In this document: positions 17,362 through 24,903 of the stretch, piece after piece
How positions within the stretch are numbered: the stretch's first letter is position 1
Layout of the letters: every line of letters starts with the position of its first letter
Assembly: GCA_012270865.1 (NCBI GenBank)
Contig: JAAXHL010000172.1
Span: forward strand, 1 to 32,908
From: Candidatus Poribacteria bacterium
Lineage (GTDB): Bacteria > Poribacteria > WGA-4E > WGA-3G
Reading direction: 5' to 3'
DNA: 32,908 bases
Program-made: the position numbers and the translations under genes
The notes under the pieces: model-generated
Told to the model about the DNA's origin: nothing
What the model saw: only the letters and a program-made list of their open reading frames with translations
The model's database searches: none

Positions 17362-17895
17362 TCAGTCTTGTGGTTGTTTGTCTTCGGCAGCGTGTTCCAA
17401 TGCTTGGAATTCTGCGGTGTTGCGGATATGCTCAAATGCAGGGTCCGCTTTTGCGGTGGCAAGTGCTGCTTTATCTATGCGAATCGCCTCACGTAGGGAT
17501 GCAATGGATCGTGCGTTCTCTTCCTTTTGTGAATAGGCGACGGCGAGGTTATAATGTGCCTTCGCGAAGTTGACATCCAATTGCGTCGCACGTTCCCACG
17601 CTCGGATAGCTCTGTCGAGTTGACCTTGATTACCGTAGACAACACCTAACGTAAAAAACGGCATGACCCATCCGGGTTCGTTCTGGATCGCTAATTCGAG
17701 TTCAGTGATGGCTTGTGCAAAATTACCGTTCTGAGCAGACTGCATACCCCAGTTATAGTGTGCGACAGCGACTTCGTTCGGTTCCAGGGCATCCGCGTTT
17801 TGGGAATACGGTATCGTTTTCGTGCCACACGCCGTGAGGTAGAGCGTAAACCCTATGATTAACAGTAGCACATTCCATTTATATAGATGATGCAT
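17362..17895 (-). CDS. TPR-repeat lipoprotein
   Basis: The 177-residue protein starts with a lipoprotein signal ending in LTAC (Cys about residue 23). About three tetratricopeptide repeats follow, for example AHYNWGMQSAQNGNFAQAI, PFFTLGVVYGNQGQLDRAI and AHYNLAVAYSQKEENARSI. Such proteins usually scaffold envelope complexes; no partner can be named. I choose the ATG at 17895 because GGAGG (17901-17905) is 5 nt upstream and a promoter at 17919-17947 would leave almost no leader for the alternative ATG at 17907. It is probably the first gene of a unit continuing into the phosphotransferase and ABC-F genes. Confidence 0.85.
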   Translation of the reverse strand: MHHLYKWNVLLLIIGFTLYLTACGTKTIPYSQNADALEPNEVAVAHYNWGMQSAQNGNFAQAITELELAIQNEPGWVMPFFTLGVVYGNQGQLDRAIRAWERATQLDVNFAKAHYNLAVAYSQKEENARSIASLREAIRIDKAALATAKADPAFEHIRNTAEFQALEHAAEDKQPQD

Positions 17896-17918
17896 AATTT
17901 CCTCCATCTTTCCGTTAC

Positions 17919-17947
17919 ATTTTAGCAGAAGATAGGGTTAAAATCAA
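17919..17947 (-). promoter_or_regulatory. Promoter of the TPR-kinase-ABC-F unit
   Basis: On the minus strand TTGATT (17942-17947), 17 bp ending in TGC, then TAAAAT (17919-17924). The same pattern precedes the dehydrogenase gene and the HIT gene. Confidence 0.65.
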
Positions 17948-18023
17948 GGGTCAGTTTTTCGCGTACATCAGGGCTATTTAGTTCTCGGTTTTTTCGTCCA
18001 ATTTTGAACACCCAGGGCCGGTA

Positions 18024-18044
18024 GGTGCGGTTTGGAACCGCACC
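18024..18044. repeat. REP-like palindrome
   Basis: A perfect 9-bp stem, GGTGCGGTT and AACCGCACC, closes a TGG loop and is preceded by GTA. It lies in the gap between the WD40 and TPR genes, both on the minus strand. The rest of 17948-18152 shows no gene. Confidence 0.75.
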
Positions 18045-18152
18045 GGGACTGAAAAGAAAATTCAGAAAATCTGATGATTTGTTTAAAACTAAATCACCCT
18101 GCGTGTACATGCTTTCTTGAAAGAGTTTTCAAATTTAGAGTGGCACGTCTGT

Positions 18153-20399
18153 CTATTTCGTTGGCACGTTCCAGAGGAGAATGGTTCCCTCATCACCACC
18201 TATGCTTGCTACGGTTTTTCCGTCAGGTGCGAACGCCAAGGTCCGAACGTAACCTTCATGACCATCGAAGGTCTTAAGATGCCGGCGTGTCGGGAGTTCC
18301 CATAAGTGAATTTTACCGCCTGAATCTCCACTTGCGAGAATTTTCCCATCAGGCGAAAATGCTAACTCACAGACGACGTGTTTATGTCCGTCAAGGCTTC
18401 CGATATGCTGGTGGTCGGTCACATTCCACAATTGGATGTGCTTGTTTCTCGTGCCAACTGCCAAAGTTTTTCCGTCGTGTGTAAACGCCAAGGCATGAAT
18501 GCTGCTATGACGAAGCCGAAGCCGGACTAACAAGTCGTTTACCCAGTTTCCGGGCGTTTTAAACGTGGCAATCCGTTTACCGGTGTGTGTGCTCCACAGA
18601 TCCGGGGCATCCGGGGCATCACTGCCGCTTGCCAATATACTTCCATCAGGCGTAAGGGCTATAGGTCCCCAGTCCGTTACAAACTCTATAAGGTGGCGCG
18701 GCGGTTTATCAGTCGTTATGTCCCAAATATCAATAGTTGTATCAAAGGGATTAGCCTGATTCTTTTCCGAATTTTTAACAGCCAACTTCTCGCTATTCGG
18801 TGTAAATGTAAGTCCCTTTGGGCGATAACCTGTACCGTCGTCGAACGATGTCCCTCCCTCGGCGATATTTGTGTTCGGGAGCGTGTGAACAGCAACCTGT
18901 TTGCTTGTAGCGATGTTCCACTGCATAATGTCTTCTTGGTCGTTAACAGCGGTTAAGGTTACGTTATCTTTTCCAAAGGCTAATCCTTCAATCCTGTAAG
19001 AAGCCGCTTTAAGTGTGTTCTGTTTGGTGCCAGTGTGTGTGTTCCAGAGGTGGATAGTGCTGGTACTATCGCCGCTTGCGATAGTTTTTCCGTCGTGTGA
19101 GAATGCTAACGCCATGAAAGGTTTCGTGTAATTTGTCGTGACGAGGCGCAGCTGCTTAGCGTTTTTCGTTTCTCTTACAGCAACAGTTCCGTGTTCGTCT
19201 GCGGTAGCAAGGAGCGTGCCGTCCTGTGATAACATAAAGCGTTCTGGAGAAATTTCAAACCATTCCACAACTGGACTGTGTACTGAAATTTCATTGCGCG
19301 TAGCGATATTCCATATCACGTAACCGTTGTCGTCTATAATAGCGAGGGTTTTACCATCATCAGAAAACTGAATGTTTAGCGTCAGCGGAAACTCGGCGAT
19401 TTTACGGCGTGTGGCGATGTCCCATATCGCGCAATCACTTTTTCCGGCTATAGCCTTTATAGCAACGGTTCTGCCGTCACCTGAAAACGTCGGGCCTATA
19501 CCGTACGGAAATACTGCCAGTTGTTCACCTGTCTCAACATCCCAGAGTTCGGTCGGACCGCTTCTACCGCTCCATCCACTCCAGCGAGCGATTCGGTAAT
19601 CTATTCCGCTCACGAGGGTTTTACCGTTTGGAGAGAAATTTAAGCCGTTCACCCACTTCATAGCCGGTTGTCCGCCTATAATTTCGTTTTTGTAGGTGTA
19701 TGGTTCTGGGGATTGAATCGGAAGGGACGAGTTATCATCTGTTTGCGCTGTAAGTTTTCGTATCTCGCGACCGGTGCGTCCATCTTGTATACTAATTGTG
19801 CCGTCCTTGTTGCCAACCGCAAAAATAACGCTACCCGTCTGGTCAATAAACGCGTCCGTTGCAAACGACCAGACCCGATCTCTTCCAAGCCTGAATTTGG
19901 GTAAGTTTGGCGTAAAAGTGTTTAACTGTTCTCCAGTGGTGGTATCCCAAAACCTGACCGTCCCTTTCCTATCCTTCCCTATGAGGGTTTTCCCGTCGGC
20001 TGAGAATTTCAAATGAATCGGGTTGGCGGGGGTAGTGAGGGACAACAGCGATTCACCTGTCTCTGTACGCCAGAGGCGAATGGTTTTGTCGCGGGCACTG
20101 CTTGCGAGGATTTTGCCATCCGGTGAAAATGCGACATGCATCACGGTCTCTGTGTGTCCTATAATCAGAGCAGTTTCGGATTCTGTGTTAATATCGTATA
20201 GCCAGACACCAATTGAACTTGCAACAGCCAAGCGCGTGCTATCATCGGACAGCTGCATATCCGTTATCACGCCTTTTCCGAGCCGTGCCTTCGCGCCTTC
20301 AGGTAAACTGAGTTGGGTATAGTCTTCTGCGAAGGTGTTTGTTAGAAATAGTGTTAGAAGAAGTGGCATCAAAAAAGTGGAAAATAGCTTGGTTTTCAT
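18153..20399 (-). CDS. Secreted WD40-repeat protein
   Basis: The 748-residue protein has a signal peptide (hydrophobic 5-20, cleavage likely after TFA at 24). The rest consists almost wholly of WD40 repeats, about 12-14 of them, enough for two beta-propellers. Clear units read AFSPDGKILASSARDKTIRLW, AFSHDGKTIASGDSTSTIHLW and AFSPDGKILASGDSGGKIHLW. No enzymatic domain is visible. The protein is likely exported and mediates binding, but no ligand can be inferred. AGGAG lies 9 bases before the ATG. A possible -10 TATAAT at 20489-20494 has no matching -35, so expression may also depend on readthrough from the bax1 gene upstream. Confidence 0.92.
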   Translation of the reverse strand: MKTKLFSTFLMPLLLTLFLTNTFAEDYTQLSLPEGAKARLGKGVITDMQLSDDSTRLAVASSIGVWLYDINTESETALIIGHTETVMHVAFSPDGKILASSARDKTIRLWRTETGESLLSLTTPANPIHLKFSADGKTLIGKDRKGTVRFWDTTTGEQLNTFTPNLPKFRLGRDRVWSFATDAFIDQTGSVIFAVGNKDGTISIQDGRTGREIRKLTAQTDDNSSLPIQSPEPYTYKNEIIGGQPAMKWVNGLNFSPNGKTLVSGIDYRIARWSGWSGRSGPTELWDVETGEQLAVFPYGIGPTFSGDGRTVAIKAIAGKSDCAIWDIATRRKIAEFPLTLNIQFSDDGKTLAIIDDNGYVIWNIATRNEISVHSPVVEWFEISPERFMLSQDGTLLATADEHGTVAVRETKNAKQLRLVTTNYTKPFMALAFSHDGKTIASGDSTSTIHLWNTHTGTKQNTLKAASYRIEGLAFGKDNVTLTAVNDQEDIMQWNIATSKQVAVHTLPNTNIAEGGTSFDDGTGYRPKGLTFTPNSEKLAVKNSEKNQANPFDTTIDIWDITTDKPPRHLIEFVTDWGPIALTPDGSILASGSDAPDAPDLWSTHTGKRIATFKTPGNWVNDLLVRLRLRHSSIHALAFTHDGKTLAVGTRNKHIQLWNVTDHQHIGSLDGHKHVVCELAFSPDGKILASGDSGGKIHLWELPTRRHLKTFDGHEGYVRTLAFAPDGKTVASIGGDEGTILLWNVPTK

Positions 20400-20518
20400 T
20401 GCTTGAAGCTCCTTTTAGCCTTCTCGCTTCGGATCAGATTTAGGATGCTGCAGATTTAGGCATTTGCTTTTTTAAAGATACCAAAAAAATTATAGGATTC
20501 CACATTTTACGCGCGAAC

Positions 20519-21829
20519 CTACACGAGCGAATCCAAAATTGGGAGTAGAGATCGCATCGTCGGAACATCTCGGAATGTAAAACCGAACTGTGAGAAATAT
20601 TCGGATGTCTCAAGTGCCTCTGCGATGAGTGGCTTTTTTTCTAACTCCTTTGAGACACCGAGGATAAGGGATACATCTTTCTGTTCAGCGAGCGTGTTAA
20701 GTCTCGCAATGAGATGTCCCTGATGCCACGGATGGAACAACTCGATGGCGGTCTCTACCCCGTTTTTGTGAACGAGTTGATAGTCAGGAAAACAGTAGAA
20801 ATCGCCTGCTAACGGAAGGAATTGGCTGCCCGGACGGATCTGCCACTCCTCGGTTTTATTCTGAAGCATCGTCTGAAAAAGTTGAATATCTTCAGGGATA
20901 TAGGCGAGAAACTGTTGTGAAATCGGCTTGATACCGCAAGATTCATCAAGCGATAACCGAGAAACCCGCTTGTTCCGAAACTGGATCTCCGCAGTCAGTT
21001 CCCATTTCGGTTGATGCAAAACGGCGAGGAAGAAGTTCGCCAAATTCATACCGTAACGCTTCGTTTTGTAAAACAGGTTGAGCGGTCCGTCCACCGTAAT
21101 TTCGTACAGTTCTCCTTCTTTACGGATTGTGGAGAGGAGTTGGTTGAATCTGAGGTACTTGAACAGTTGTCGGAGTTCGGCTGTCATAGAATCGGAGAGT
21201 TTTAGCGTCAGCGAGTTGCAATGAAGGAGCAACCCTTGTACCTGCGCGGCATTATAGCGGTGAAGGAGTCGTTCCGCGGAAAGCGTATTGAATGTCAGGA
21301 CGGGTTGGTTACTCGGTAAATCCGCGTAGAGTTTAGCACTCAACCCTAATTCCTCTGGTTGGGGTTCGTCTACCACTATTCCCTCTGTAGGAGCGATCTT
21401 CGGTCGCGATTCGTCTACTATTTCTTCTGTAGGAGCGAGCTCTGGTCGCGATTCCTTTACGATTGTCTCTAATACCCTACGTTGATAGTCTTCGTAGTCC
21501 TGAAACTGTTCTTGTGAAAGTAGGCGACTCGTCTCTGTAAAGAGTCTGTGCCGAAACGCGATGAGTTCTTCGTTGGGTGCAGTATCAAATTCTGTCCGAT
21601 CTAACAGGAGTTTTTCGAGTCCGCGTTTGACGATCGGTGCCCCCGGTGTACTGTCAATAACCTGTTTGCTGGATTCCAAAAGTGTTGCGCGCGGCGTGTT
21701 TATCGAATCTTCAAAAATGCTAATCAATTGGTCAGCGATTGCCAGTAGTTGTTTGTGCGTCGGGTTCACAAACTGTGGCAAAATGTGTCCGCTCTTGATT
21801 TTATACCGGAGTAGGTCTTTCGTAAGCAT
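20519..21829 (-). CDS. Bax1-like nuclease, partner of XPB (DUF790)
   Basis: The 436-residue protein starts with MLTKDLLRYKIKSGHILPQF, the characteristic opening of the DUF790/Bax1 family. In archaea Bax1 is the binding partner of the XPB helicase and acts as a structure-dependent nuclease in DNA repair. The C-terminal nuclease region (about 325-420) shows FPDYQLVHKNG followed by AIELFHPWH, fitting the acidic metal site of the family. Residues about 117-155 form a linker built from a 42-bp tandem repeat (ESRPELAPTEEIV, DESRPKIAPTEGIV). The XPB-type helicase gene lies upstream on the same strand, separated by a 255-bp gap containing a MITE. The start is the ATG behind the AAGGG leader. Confidence 0.82.
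   Translation of the reverse strand: MLTKDLLRYKIKSGHILPQFVNPTHKQLLAIADQLISIFEDSINTPRATLLESSKQVIDSTPGAPIVKRGLEKLLLDRTEFDTAPNEELIAFRHRLFTETSRLLSQEQFQDYEDYQRRVLETIVKESRPELAPTEEIVDESRPKIAPTEGIVVDEPQPEELGLSAKLYADLPSNQPVLTFNTLSAERLLHRYNAAQVQGLLLHCNSLTLKLSDSMTAELRQLFKYLRFNQLLSTIRKEGELYEITVDGPLNLFYKTKRYGMNLANFFLAVLHQPKWELTAEIQFRNKRVSRLSLDESCGIKPISQQFLAYIPEDIQLFQTMLQNKTEEWQIRPGSQFLPLAGDFYCFPDYQLVHKNGVETAIELFHPWHQGHLIARLNTLAEQKDVSLILGVSKELEKKPLIAEALETSEYFSQFGFTFRDVPTMRSLLPILDSLV
21376..21475. repeat. 42-bp tandem repeat inside the bax1 coding region
   Basis: CTGTAGGAGCGA starts at 21385 and again at 21427, giving a period of 42 bp (14 codons). The GGTCGCGATT and flanking GTCTAC/TTTAC segments repeat at the same spacing, for about 2.4 copies. 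The GTAGGAGCGA-N-GGTCGCGA core looks like a REP-type element. The frame stays open across both copies. Confidence 0.75.
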
Positions 21830-21850
21830 CTTTAATTTTCCCTTGCGGTT
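21830..21850 (-). promoter_or_regulatory. Repeated leader motif before the bax1 start
   Basis: On the minus strand AACCGCAAGGG is followed by AAAATTAAAG and the ATG. AAGGG lies about 11 nt from the start. An identical copy of the motif lies on the far side of the MITE at 22012-22030. Confidence 0.6.
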
Positions 21851-21858
21851 TTTTAATT

Positions 21859-22010
21859 AGGACTTACGCATGTTGCTCTTTTGTAGCACGATGCACTTCG
21901 CATCTGGGCGAGTACGCCGCAAAACTTTCCAGTTTGTGGCAGGAGACCGCTGTTTTTTCCGAAAATTCTCATCTAACAGAACGGGCCGAAGTCAAAATTG
22001 CGTAAGTCCT
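21859..22010. mobile_element. 152-bp MITE, copy 1
   Basis: Perfect 12-bp terminal inverted repeats, AGGACTTACGCA (21859-21870) and TGCGTAAGTCCT (21999-22010), bound a 152-bp element with no plausible gene of its own. TTAATT lies just outside both ends (offset by one G on the right), a possible target duplication. It differs from copy 2 at about 8 positions with no indels. It separates the helicase gene from bax1 and could affect their cotranscription. Confidence 0.85.
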
Positions 22011-22011
22011 G

Positions 22012-22030
22012 TTAATTTTCCCTTGCGGTT
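22012..22030 (-). repeat. Second copy of the leader motif, outside the MITE
   Basis: On the minus strand AACCGCAAGGGAAAATTAA abuts the end of MITE copy 1. With the copy at 21830-21850 it suggests that the site held two tandem leader units before the MITE inserted between them. Confidence 0.6.
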
Positions 22031-22084
22031 AGATGAGATTTTTTTGACTTTAGGGTTGTTTTCTTTAATCCGCTCTCCATTTCA

Positions 22085-23464
22085 TTATCGAGTCTGGTAG
22101 GCGTGGTGCTGTCTACGTCGCCTATTGACAAAATGCTCACCGGTCTGTTTAGAGATGAGTTCGTAAAGTACTGCCTGTTTGCCTTCGCGTTTGCGGAGGA
22201 TACGTCCGAGCCGCTGCACGTGTTCCCGGACACTCCCACTCCCTGAGACGATAATAGCAACATTCGCCTCCGGTACATCTACGCCTTCGTTCAGTACCTT
22301 CGAGGTAACCAAGATGGAATAGGTCCCGTCTCGGAATCCGTTCAAAAAATCGTTCCGTTCCTTGGGTTTCGTCTGATGCGTTAGCACCGGCAGAAAAAAA
22401 CGCGTCCCGATTTGATACGCCGTATCATTGTCTTGCGTAAAGATGATAATCCGATCCCCTTGATGTCTCTGAATCAGTTTCCACACCCACTCCTGTTTTG
22501 TGGTAGACGCGAAACTCAGTTGCTTCTGTGCGAGATACGCTTTGAAGGCAGCGCGTCCTTCATCGGATTGGGACGCTTTCCAGAGGAAGGTATGCCATCC
22601 GCGCGGTGTTCCCATATTGATTTTCGCCTGTCTGAGGAAATTCAAATAAGTACGTCGCGCCGCCTCGTACTGCACCCGCTCCGTGTCTTCCATCTCAACC
22701 GTGATGGTCACAACTCGGTATTCGGAAAGCGTTTTTCCTGAGAGTTCCTGTACTTTCGCCTCATAACAGCACTCACCGACGAGGGCATAGAGACGACTCT
22801 CTTTTCCGTCAACCCGTTCAGGTGTCGCTGTCAGTCCCAACCGAAACGGTGCGATGCTGCTGATGGCGGCGTATTGATACTGTTCTCCGGGTAGATGGTG
22901 GCATTCGTCAAAAATAACAAAACCGAACCGATTCCCATAATGTGGCGCGTGCATGACTGCGGATTGATAGGTCGTCACCGTAATATCTTGCAGTTCGTGC
23001 TGACCGCCGCCGTAGCGTCCGATCTCTTGTCCGAAGTGTTCTGTCAACACAGCGTGCCACTGGTGCATGAGGTCGATTGTCGGCACATGGACAAGTGTCG
23101 GACGTTGCGTTTCTGCGATGAGCAGAATTGCGATGAAGGTTTTACCAGCACCCGTCGGAAGACTGACGACACCACGCTGACCGTTGGCGTGCCACGCGTC
23201 AATCGCCTCTGTCTGGTAGGGATAAGGTGTAATTGACTTTTGATGTGTGAAGCCTTCGATTGTGAACTGCCTCGCTGTGTCCTGATATACGATGTCGTGT
23301 GCGCGGAGCTGCGAGACGATGCGTCGATAGCGATAGGCAGGTGCTCGAAAGGTGAGGGTGCGCTCATCCCAACGGATATCTGGTAAATCTGATTGCAGTC
23401 CTTCCGGGACGTTCTGTAGAACGAGCGTGCCTTTATCGAAGTCAATTTTAAGTGGGATGGACAT
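22085..23464 (-). CDS. XPB-type superfamily 2 DNA helicase
   Basis: The 459-residue protein matches archaeal XPB. It has a damage-recognition-like N-terminal region, Walker A LPTGAGKT, DECHH (motif II), LTATPERVDG (motif III plus the RED region), and a thumb-like insertion with ARRTYLNFLRQA. Motifs in the second RecA domain include IIIFTQDN, SKVLNEGVDVP and SGSGSVREHVQRLGRILR. The RED motif of archaeal XPB is here R217-V218-D219. XPB is a 3'-5' DNA helicase/translocase in repair; with Bax1 it forms a helicase-nuclease pair. I start at ATG 23464; the longer frame begins with a TTG four codons earlier. A promoter lies at 23515-23543. Confidence 0.9.
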   Translation of the reverse strand: MSIPLKIDFDKGTLVLQNVPEGLQSDLPDIRWDERTLTFRAPAYRYRRIVSQLRAHDIVYQDTARQFTIEGFTHQKSITPYPYQTEAIDAWHANGQRGVVSLPTGAGKTFIAILLIAETQRPTLVHVPTIDLMHQWHAVLTEHFGQEIGRYGGGQHELQDITVTTYQSAVMHAPHYGNRFGFVIFDECHHLPGEQYQYAAISSIAPFRLGLTATPERVDGKESRLYALVGECCYEAKVQELSGKTLSEYRVVTITVEMEDTERVQYEAARRTYLNFLRQAKINMGTPRGWHTFLWKASQSDEGRAAFKAYLAQKQLSFASTTKQEWVWKLIQRHQGDRIIIFTQDNDTAYQIGTRFFLPVLTHQTKPKERNDFLNGFRDGTYSILVTSKVLNEGVDVPEANVAIIVSGSGSVREHVQRLGRILRKREGKQAVLYELISKQTGEHFVNRRRRQHHAYQTR

Positions 23465-23514
23465 ACTGTTTCTCAATTTTCAAATTGAAGTTTTCGATTG
23501 GTGATTAATGCTTT

Positions 23515-23543
23515 ATTATATCAAATCGGTGTCTGAGAATCAA
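23515..23543 (-). promoter_or_regulatory. Promoter of the XPB-type helicase gene
   Basis: On the minus strand TTGATT (23538-23543), 17 bp, TATAAT (23515-23520). The predicted start near 23508 leaves a leader of about 44 nt. It diverges from the dehydrogenase promoter 20 bp away. Confidence 0.65.
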
Positions 23544-23563
23544 AGACTTTTTTTGTCTTCCGC

Positions 23564-23592
23564 TTGATTTTCTGTTGCTATCGTGCTAAAAT
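23564..23592 (+). promoter_or_regulatory. Promoter of the D-2-hydroxyacid dehydrogenase gene
   Basis: TTGATT (23564-23569), 17 bp ending in TGC, TAAAAT (23587-23592). It overlaps the 5' end of the longest open frame, supporting the downstream GTG at 23624 as the real start. Confidence 0.65.
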
Positions 23593-23623
23593 AGGCGGAA
23601 AACCGAAGAGAGGAACAGAACCC

Positions 23624-24589
23624 GTGCCAAAACTTATACTCATGCCGCCACAGAATGCGGAATCACGCCAGTGGGCTGAGCATATTCGTAACGAACTACC
23701 CGTATATACCGTCATTTTACCGGAGACAGACGCAGCCGTTGCGGAACACCTTCCAGATGCCGATGCCGTCTGCGGTTGGGTCTCTCCTGAGCAACTCCCG
23801 TTAGCGAAAAATCTGCGATGGCTCCAGAACCCCGCAGCAGGTCCCTTCCCCGGCTACTATTACCCCGAACTGATTGAGCATCCCGTCGTCGTCTGTAACC
23901 CGCGCGGTATCTACAACGACCACATCGCACAGCATATCATGATGTTCGTACTTGCACTCGCACGTGGGTTGCCCTATTATATGGACGCACAGCGTCAAAG
24001 CGTCTGGGGCAAAGACGCACGTAAACACGGATATGTTGACCTCGCACAGGCGACTGCGTTGATTGTCGGTGTCGGTGGTATCGGACATGAAACCGCACGA
24101 CTTTGCAGTGAATTTGGGATGAAGGTGATCGGTGTTGACGCGCGCTGGGAATATGAAGTGCCTTTCGTTGAGAAGCACGACCCGTCAGAACTTGATGCCG
24201 TCCTTCCACTCGCCGACTTTGTCATAACCACGACACCGCACACACCCGAAACCGAGGGAATGTGGCACAAAGATCGGTTTTCCCTGATGAAACGGACGGC
24301 TTATTTCATCAATATCGGACGTGGTAAAACCACGAAACTTGCCGATCTCGTCGTGGCACTTGAAGAGGGTGTCATTGCTGGATGCGGTTTGGACGTGTTT
24401 GAAGTTGAACCGTTGCCTGCCGAAAGTCCGCTCTGGCAGTTGCCGAATGTGTTAATAACACCACACATCGCTGTCAAAGATGCGGAGAATATACCGGCAC
24501 GGCGATTTGAAGTCGTTTTAGAAAACGCACGCCGATTCGCTAACGGTGAACCCTTACAGAACGTTGTTGACAAGGCAGCATGGTACTAA
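23624..24589 (+). CDS. D-isomer-specific 2-hydroxyacid dehydrogenase family protein
   Basis: The 321-residue NAD(P)-dependent oxidoreductase reduces 2-keto acids or oxidises 2-hydroxy acids. The Rossmann motif is IVGVGGIGHETARLC. The catalytic residues of the family are visible: Arg in NIGRGK, Glu in DVFEVEPLP, and His in LITPHIA. The substrate cannot be assigned; the family includes phosphoglycerate, glyoxylate and D-lactate dehydrogenases. The GTG start has AGAGG about 9 bases upstream and lies about 25 nt from the predicted transcript start; the frame extends further to a TTG at 23564, which lies in the promoter. It is divergent from the helicase gene. Confidence 0.88.
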   Translation: MPKLILMPPQNAESRQWAEHIRNELPVYTVILPETDAAVAEHLPDADAVCGWVSPEQLPLAKNLRWLQNPAAGPFPGYYYPELIEHPVVVCNPRGIYNDHIAQHIMMFVLALARGLPYYMDAQRQSVWGKDARKHGYVDLAQATALIVGVGGIGHETARLCSEFGMKVIGVDARWEYEVPFVEKHDPSELDAVLPLADFVITTTPHTPETEGMWHKDRFSLMKRTAYFINIGRGKTTKLADLVVALEEGVIAGCGLDVFEVEPLPAESPLWQLPNVLITPHIAVKDAENIPARRFEVVLENARRFANGEPLQNVVDKAAWY

Positions 24590-24652
24590 AAAAGTTTTGT
24601 AGTAAAATCTGAAGATATGTTTACACCCTGACAGGCAATATCTCCCACTGTA

Positions 24653-24673
24653 GGCGGGGTTTGTAACCCCGCC
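24653..24673. repeat. REP-like palindrome
   Basis: A perfect 9-bp stem, GGCGGGGTT and AACCCCGCC, closes a TGT loop and is preceded by GTA. The octamer CCACTGTA occurs directly on both sides (24645-24652 and 24672-24679), which could be a target duplication or chance. Confidence 0.75.
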
Positions 24674-24719
24674 ACTGTAAGGTTAATTATGGGATTTACT
24701 ATAATTTCTGGGCATCTGA

Positions 24720-24745
24720 CTGCGCTTCCATTACATTACGCGCAG
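24720..24745. repeat. Dispersed hairpin repeat, copy 1
   Basis: CTGCGC and GCGCAG form a short stem around a CCATTACATTA-type loop. The same sequence, with a few changes, occurs at 32637-32661 upstream of the SDR gene. Here it is about 180 bp before the PhyH-HEAT frame. Confidence 0.55.
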
Positions 24746-24903
24746 GTTCTTGAGACGCAGCCCCTAACGAAGTGGAGGGCGGATATGTAGGAAGGCTCTC
24801 GAGCTGACCGAACCGCGAAGAAACAATTAAAAATCAACATCTTTTAAACGATGAGCAGATTCGCCATTTTATTGTTAATGGGTATGTCAACGTCACAGCA
24901 GAC

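Noticed and set aside
21870..22100. Short open frame in the MITE, also found at 26787 in copy 2
   Set aside because: The shared protein similarity follows from the duplicated DNA; the frame has no start signal and is not a transposase.
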